From NCBI GenBank assembly GCA_030149205.1, contig JASBSB010000008.1:59318-123317 (forward strand): DNA of 64,000 bases. The letters run 5' to 3'. Shown here piece after piece: positions 61,472 through 64,000 of this stretch (positions within the stretch are counted from its first letter, which is position 1; every line of letters starts with the position of its first letter). Under the pieces are notes generated by a model. That model saw only the letters and a program-made list of their open reading frames with translations, did no database searches and had not been told where the DNA came from. Both the position numbers and the translations under genes were made by a program. The stretch comes from Candidatus Heimdallarchaeota archaeon. GTDB taxonomy: Archaea > Asgardarchaeota > Heimdallarchaeia > Heimdallarchaeales > Kariarchaeaceae.

Positions 61472-64000
61472 GCTTCCAGACCATAAAGGTACTTCTTAGA
61501 CGATGATTAAAACAATGAGTAATATAAGATATTTGGTTTCCAGACCATAAAGGTACTTCTTAGACCATATCAAGATATGCCCGAAACAACGGAGAAAAGC
61601 TAGTTTCCAGACCATAAAGGTACTTCTTAGACTAGTCAAGTCCCTAAAATACTAGCTCAAAATAGCTTGTTTCCAGACCATAAAGGTACTTCTTAGACAC
61701 AAATCCCATATCCTTCTTAAACTGCTGTATCTCAGTTTCCAGACCATAAAGGTACTTCTTAGACTCGGTTGTTCCCAAATTTGCGTTTAGGTCAACGTAG
61801 TTTCCAGACCATAAAGGTACTTCTTAGACTAAGGGTTTACATCTTAAACTAGATCAAAAAACCCCGTTTCCAGACCATAAAGGTACTTCTTAGACGAACT
61901 GTTTTGGGTACTGCTATCTTCTGGTGGGATAAGTTTCCAGACCATAAAGGTACTTCTTAGACCGTGATACCTAGATTAGCGTTGAGATCAAGAACTATAG
62001 GTTTCCAGACCATAAAGGTACTTCTTAGACTAGTTGCCATTTTGTCTTTTTCACCTCTTTTGAACCGTTTCCAGACCATAAAGGTACTTCTTAGACGATG
62101 TTTCCTTTTTCGGTTACACCGAGATTCGCGCTGTTTCCAGACCATAAAGGTACTTCTTAGACTCTTTGTATTCTTTCGATCTGGTTAACCTTATCTACGT
62201 TTCCAGACCATAAAGGTACTTCTTAGACCGGAGGTGAAAACTGAAAAATGAGACAATATACCACGTTTCCAGACCATAAAGGTACTTCTTAGACACAATG
62301 CTGCCAACGCAACTGTGGATATCAACTATACGTTTCCAGACCATAAAGGTACTTCTTAGACTTATGTCCTCACTATTTATCTGTTAGTTATAGATCTGTT
62401 TCCAGACCATAAAGGTACTTCTTAGACTTAGATTCTTCTGGTTAATTATTGCAACGGTGTTATTGTTTCCAGACCATAAAGGTACTTCTTAGACTTTCTC
62501 GTGTTCTTTTTTTAGCTCTATAATCTCTTTTTTAGGTTTCCAGACCATAAAGGTACTTCTTAGACTCCAAAGTATACCCGATATTTCTGCTCAAATCATT
62601 GTTGTTTCCAGACCATAAAGGTACTTCTTAGACTTGCAACTTGTGGAGCTTTTGGCTTGATATCTAGTGTTTCCAGACCATAAAGGTACTTCTTAGACTA
62701 CCTTACCTGGTAAAAATCCAATCTTGCATATATTCCGTTTCCAGACCATAAAGGTACTTCTTAGACTTTGGTTGAGATATACAGAAAGTGCCTCAGAATT
62801 TAGTTTCCAGACCATAAAGGTACTTCTTAGACGTGTCTACTGTCAGGTTCTTTCCGGTTCCGAAGGCATTGTTTCCAGACCATAAAGGTACTTCTTAGAC
62901 CTTTTTAAATCTGTCTTTGTCTCTTTTTGTAGCATGTTTCCAGACCATAAAGGTACTTCTTAGACTTGGAATAACAAAATGCTTACTAAGAGGAAACCAG
63001 TTTCCAGACCATAAAGGTACTTCTTAGACTTCAAGATATTTGTTCTGTTGTTCAAGGGTTATGATGTTTCCAGACCATAAAGGTACTTCTTAGACTCCAA
63101 AGTATACCCGATATTTCTGCTCAAATCATTGTTGTTTCCAGACCATAAAGGTACTTCTTAGACTATCAAGTTTAATGATAGTAGTGTGGTTGTACATGCA
63201 AAGTTTCCAGACCATAAAGGTACTTCTTAGACGGGCAAGATTACACGGGTTAAACTTAAGTGAATATCGTTTCCAGACCATAAAGGTACTTCTTAGACTT
63301 TAGAATTTTTTCCCTGCTGGAAATATCCTCATCAAGTTTCCAGACCATAAAGGTACTTCTTAGACCAAACATCAAACCAATACCTCCAATAGAAGAGGAA
63401 CAGTTTCCAGACCATAAAGGTACTTCTTAGACTAAATTAAACCTATGGGAATTCTAATTCAGTATGATGTTTCCAGACCATAAAGGTACTTCTTAGACCG
63501 TTTTAATATTTACTTATAGTGAGCTTTCCTTTTTGTTTCCAGACCATAAAGGTACTTCTTAGACTGGAGCCTACGCCCCTTAGATCCTTGTTCGTAGACA
63601 GTTTCCAGACCATAAAGGTACTTCTTAGACTTTCGAATTTTAATTCCTCATATTCGGTTCCTCGAAGTAGTTTCCAGACCATAAAGGTACTTCTTAGACA
63701 AGAGGAACAAGATATACAAATAGACCACTCATTATAGTTTCCAGACCATAAAGGTACTTCTTAGACCCGATATCGGCAAGGATACATATATTACTGATCC
63801 AGCGTTTCCAGACCATAAAGGTACTTCTTAGACTTACAACAGCGCACCTTTTACAGTTACAAGCACAATGTTTCCAGACCATAAAGGTACTTCTTAGACG
63901 CACGATTCTAAGCATTTTGCGGTTGACCTATGTGGTTTCCAGACCATAAAGGTACTTCTTAGACCTTTCTGAAGAAGCACCCCAGAATATGTTGCAGATA
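61472..64000 (-). CRISPR. CRISPR array, 38 repeats visible, continues past the window
   Basis: A 30-bp direct repeat beginning GTTTCCAGACC and ending ACTTCTTAGAC occurs 38 times, separated by 37 complete spacers of 34-41 bp plus a last spacer cut by the edge. All copies look identical except the first (61472-61501), which has GCTTCC in place of GTTTCC. A decayed repeat usually marks the leader-distal end, and on the minus strand the repeat ends in GGAAAC, a common 3' end of archaeal repeats. Both suggest transcription leftward from a leader to the right of the window. No cas gene is in view, so the type is unknown. Confidence 0.97.

Noticed and set aside
61957..63915. Open frames across CRISPR repeats
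   Set aside because: The repeat itself is open in several frames (encoding FQTIKVLLR or LRSTFMVWK), so these are products of the array, not genes.
1..64000. tRNA or rRNA genes
   Set aside because: No intergenic region has a GC-rich cloverleaf-like segment or a recognisable T-loop; all are AT-rich and short.

Overview
The window is AT-rich archaeal chromosome. Both tRNA synthetases (LeuRS, AspRS) are of archaeal type, and there is an archaeal type IV pilin leader, a CDP-alcohol phosphatidyltransferase, an F420-type NADP reductase, TATA-like boxes close to start codons and a CRISPR array. Two small proteins have eukaryote-like RING-type zinc fingers, and there are WD40 propellers and a Sel1-repeat protein. 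Together these suggest an Asgard archaeon, perhaps Heimdallarchaeia-like. That lineage call is inference: no rRNA, tRNA or ribosomal protein gene is present to settle it.

Layout. 1-12.9 kb: a truncated GT-C-type membrane protein entering from the left edge, a FlK-like thioesterase, AspRS, a metallo-beta-lactamase-fold hydrolase, LeuRS, an alpha/beta hydrolase and a pair of related secreted membrane-anchored proteins. 13-24 kb: a pterin carbinolamine dehydratase, an ABC-2 exporter operon, dUTPase, lipid enzymes (CDP-alcohol transferase, dolichol-kinase-like), an M24 peptidase, a RING-type membrane protein, an F420:NADP reductase-like enzyme and a branched-chain aminotransferase. 24-35 kb: a second zinc-ribbon/RING protein, a DUF1295 membrane protein, a MoxR ATPase followed by a 15-bp tandem repeat, a GNAT-like protein, an auxin-efflux-type carrier, imidazolonepropionase, a WD40 protein paired with an unknown protein, a class III CoA-transferase and a ParA-like ATPase.

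35.8-45.6 kb: an uninterrupted minus-strand operon hemH-hemA-hemCD-hemB-hemL-hemE-hemN-hemY. It covers every step from glutamyl-tRNA to protoheme by the classical protoporphyrin route. This is unusual for an archaeon, where the siroheme-dependent (Ahb) route is usual. Genes overlap or nearly abut, hemC and hemD are fused, and a perfect 14-bp palindrome lies upstream of hemH.

45.9-55 kb: cell-surface genes, namely a membrane-anchored WD-type propeller and a three-gene operon around a 1011-residue pilin-like protein with eight repeats of about 83 residues, flanked by Ig/invasin-like surface proteins. 55-58 kb: stress and metal genes, namely a 2-Cys peroxiredoxin coupled to a VIT1/CCC1 transporter, and a winged-helix regulator divergent from an organomercurial-lyase-like gene across a 22-bp inverted repeat, followed by a frame-disrupted DinB gene. 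58.4-61.4 kb: a two-gene module (unknown plus DUF1828-like), a membrane protein and a 55-residue ORF. 61.47-64 kb: a CRISPR array of 38 visible repeats that runs off the right edge, without cas genes in view. Three of its spacers encode variants of one peptide, and one spacer occurs twice.

Starts and motifs were read by eye. No alignment, search or composition statistic was run.
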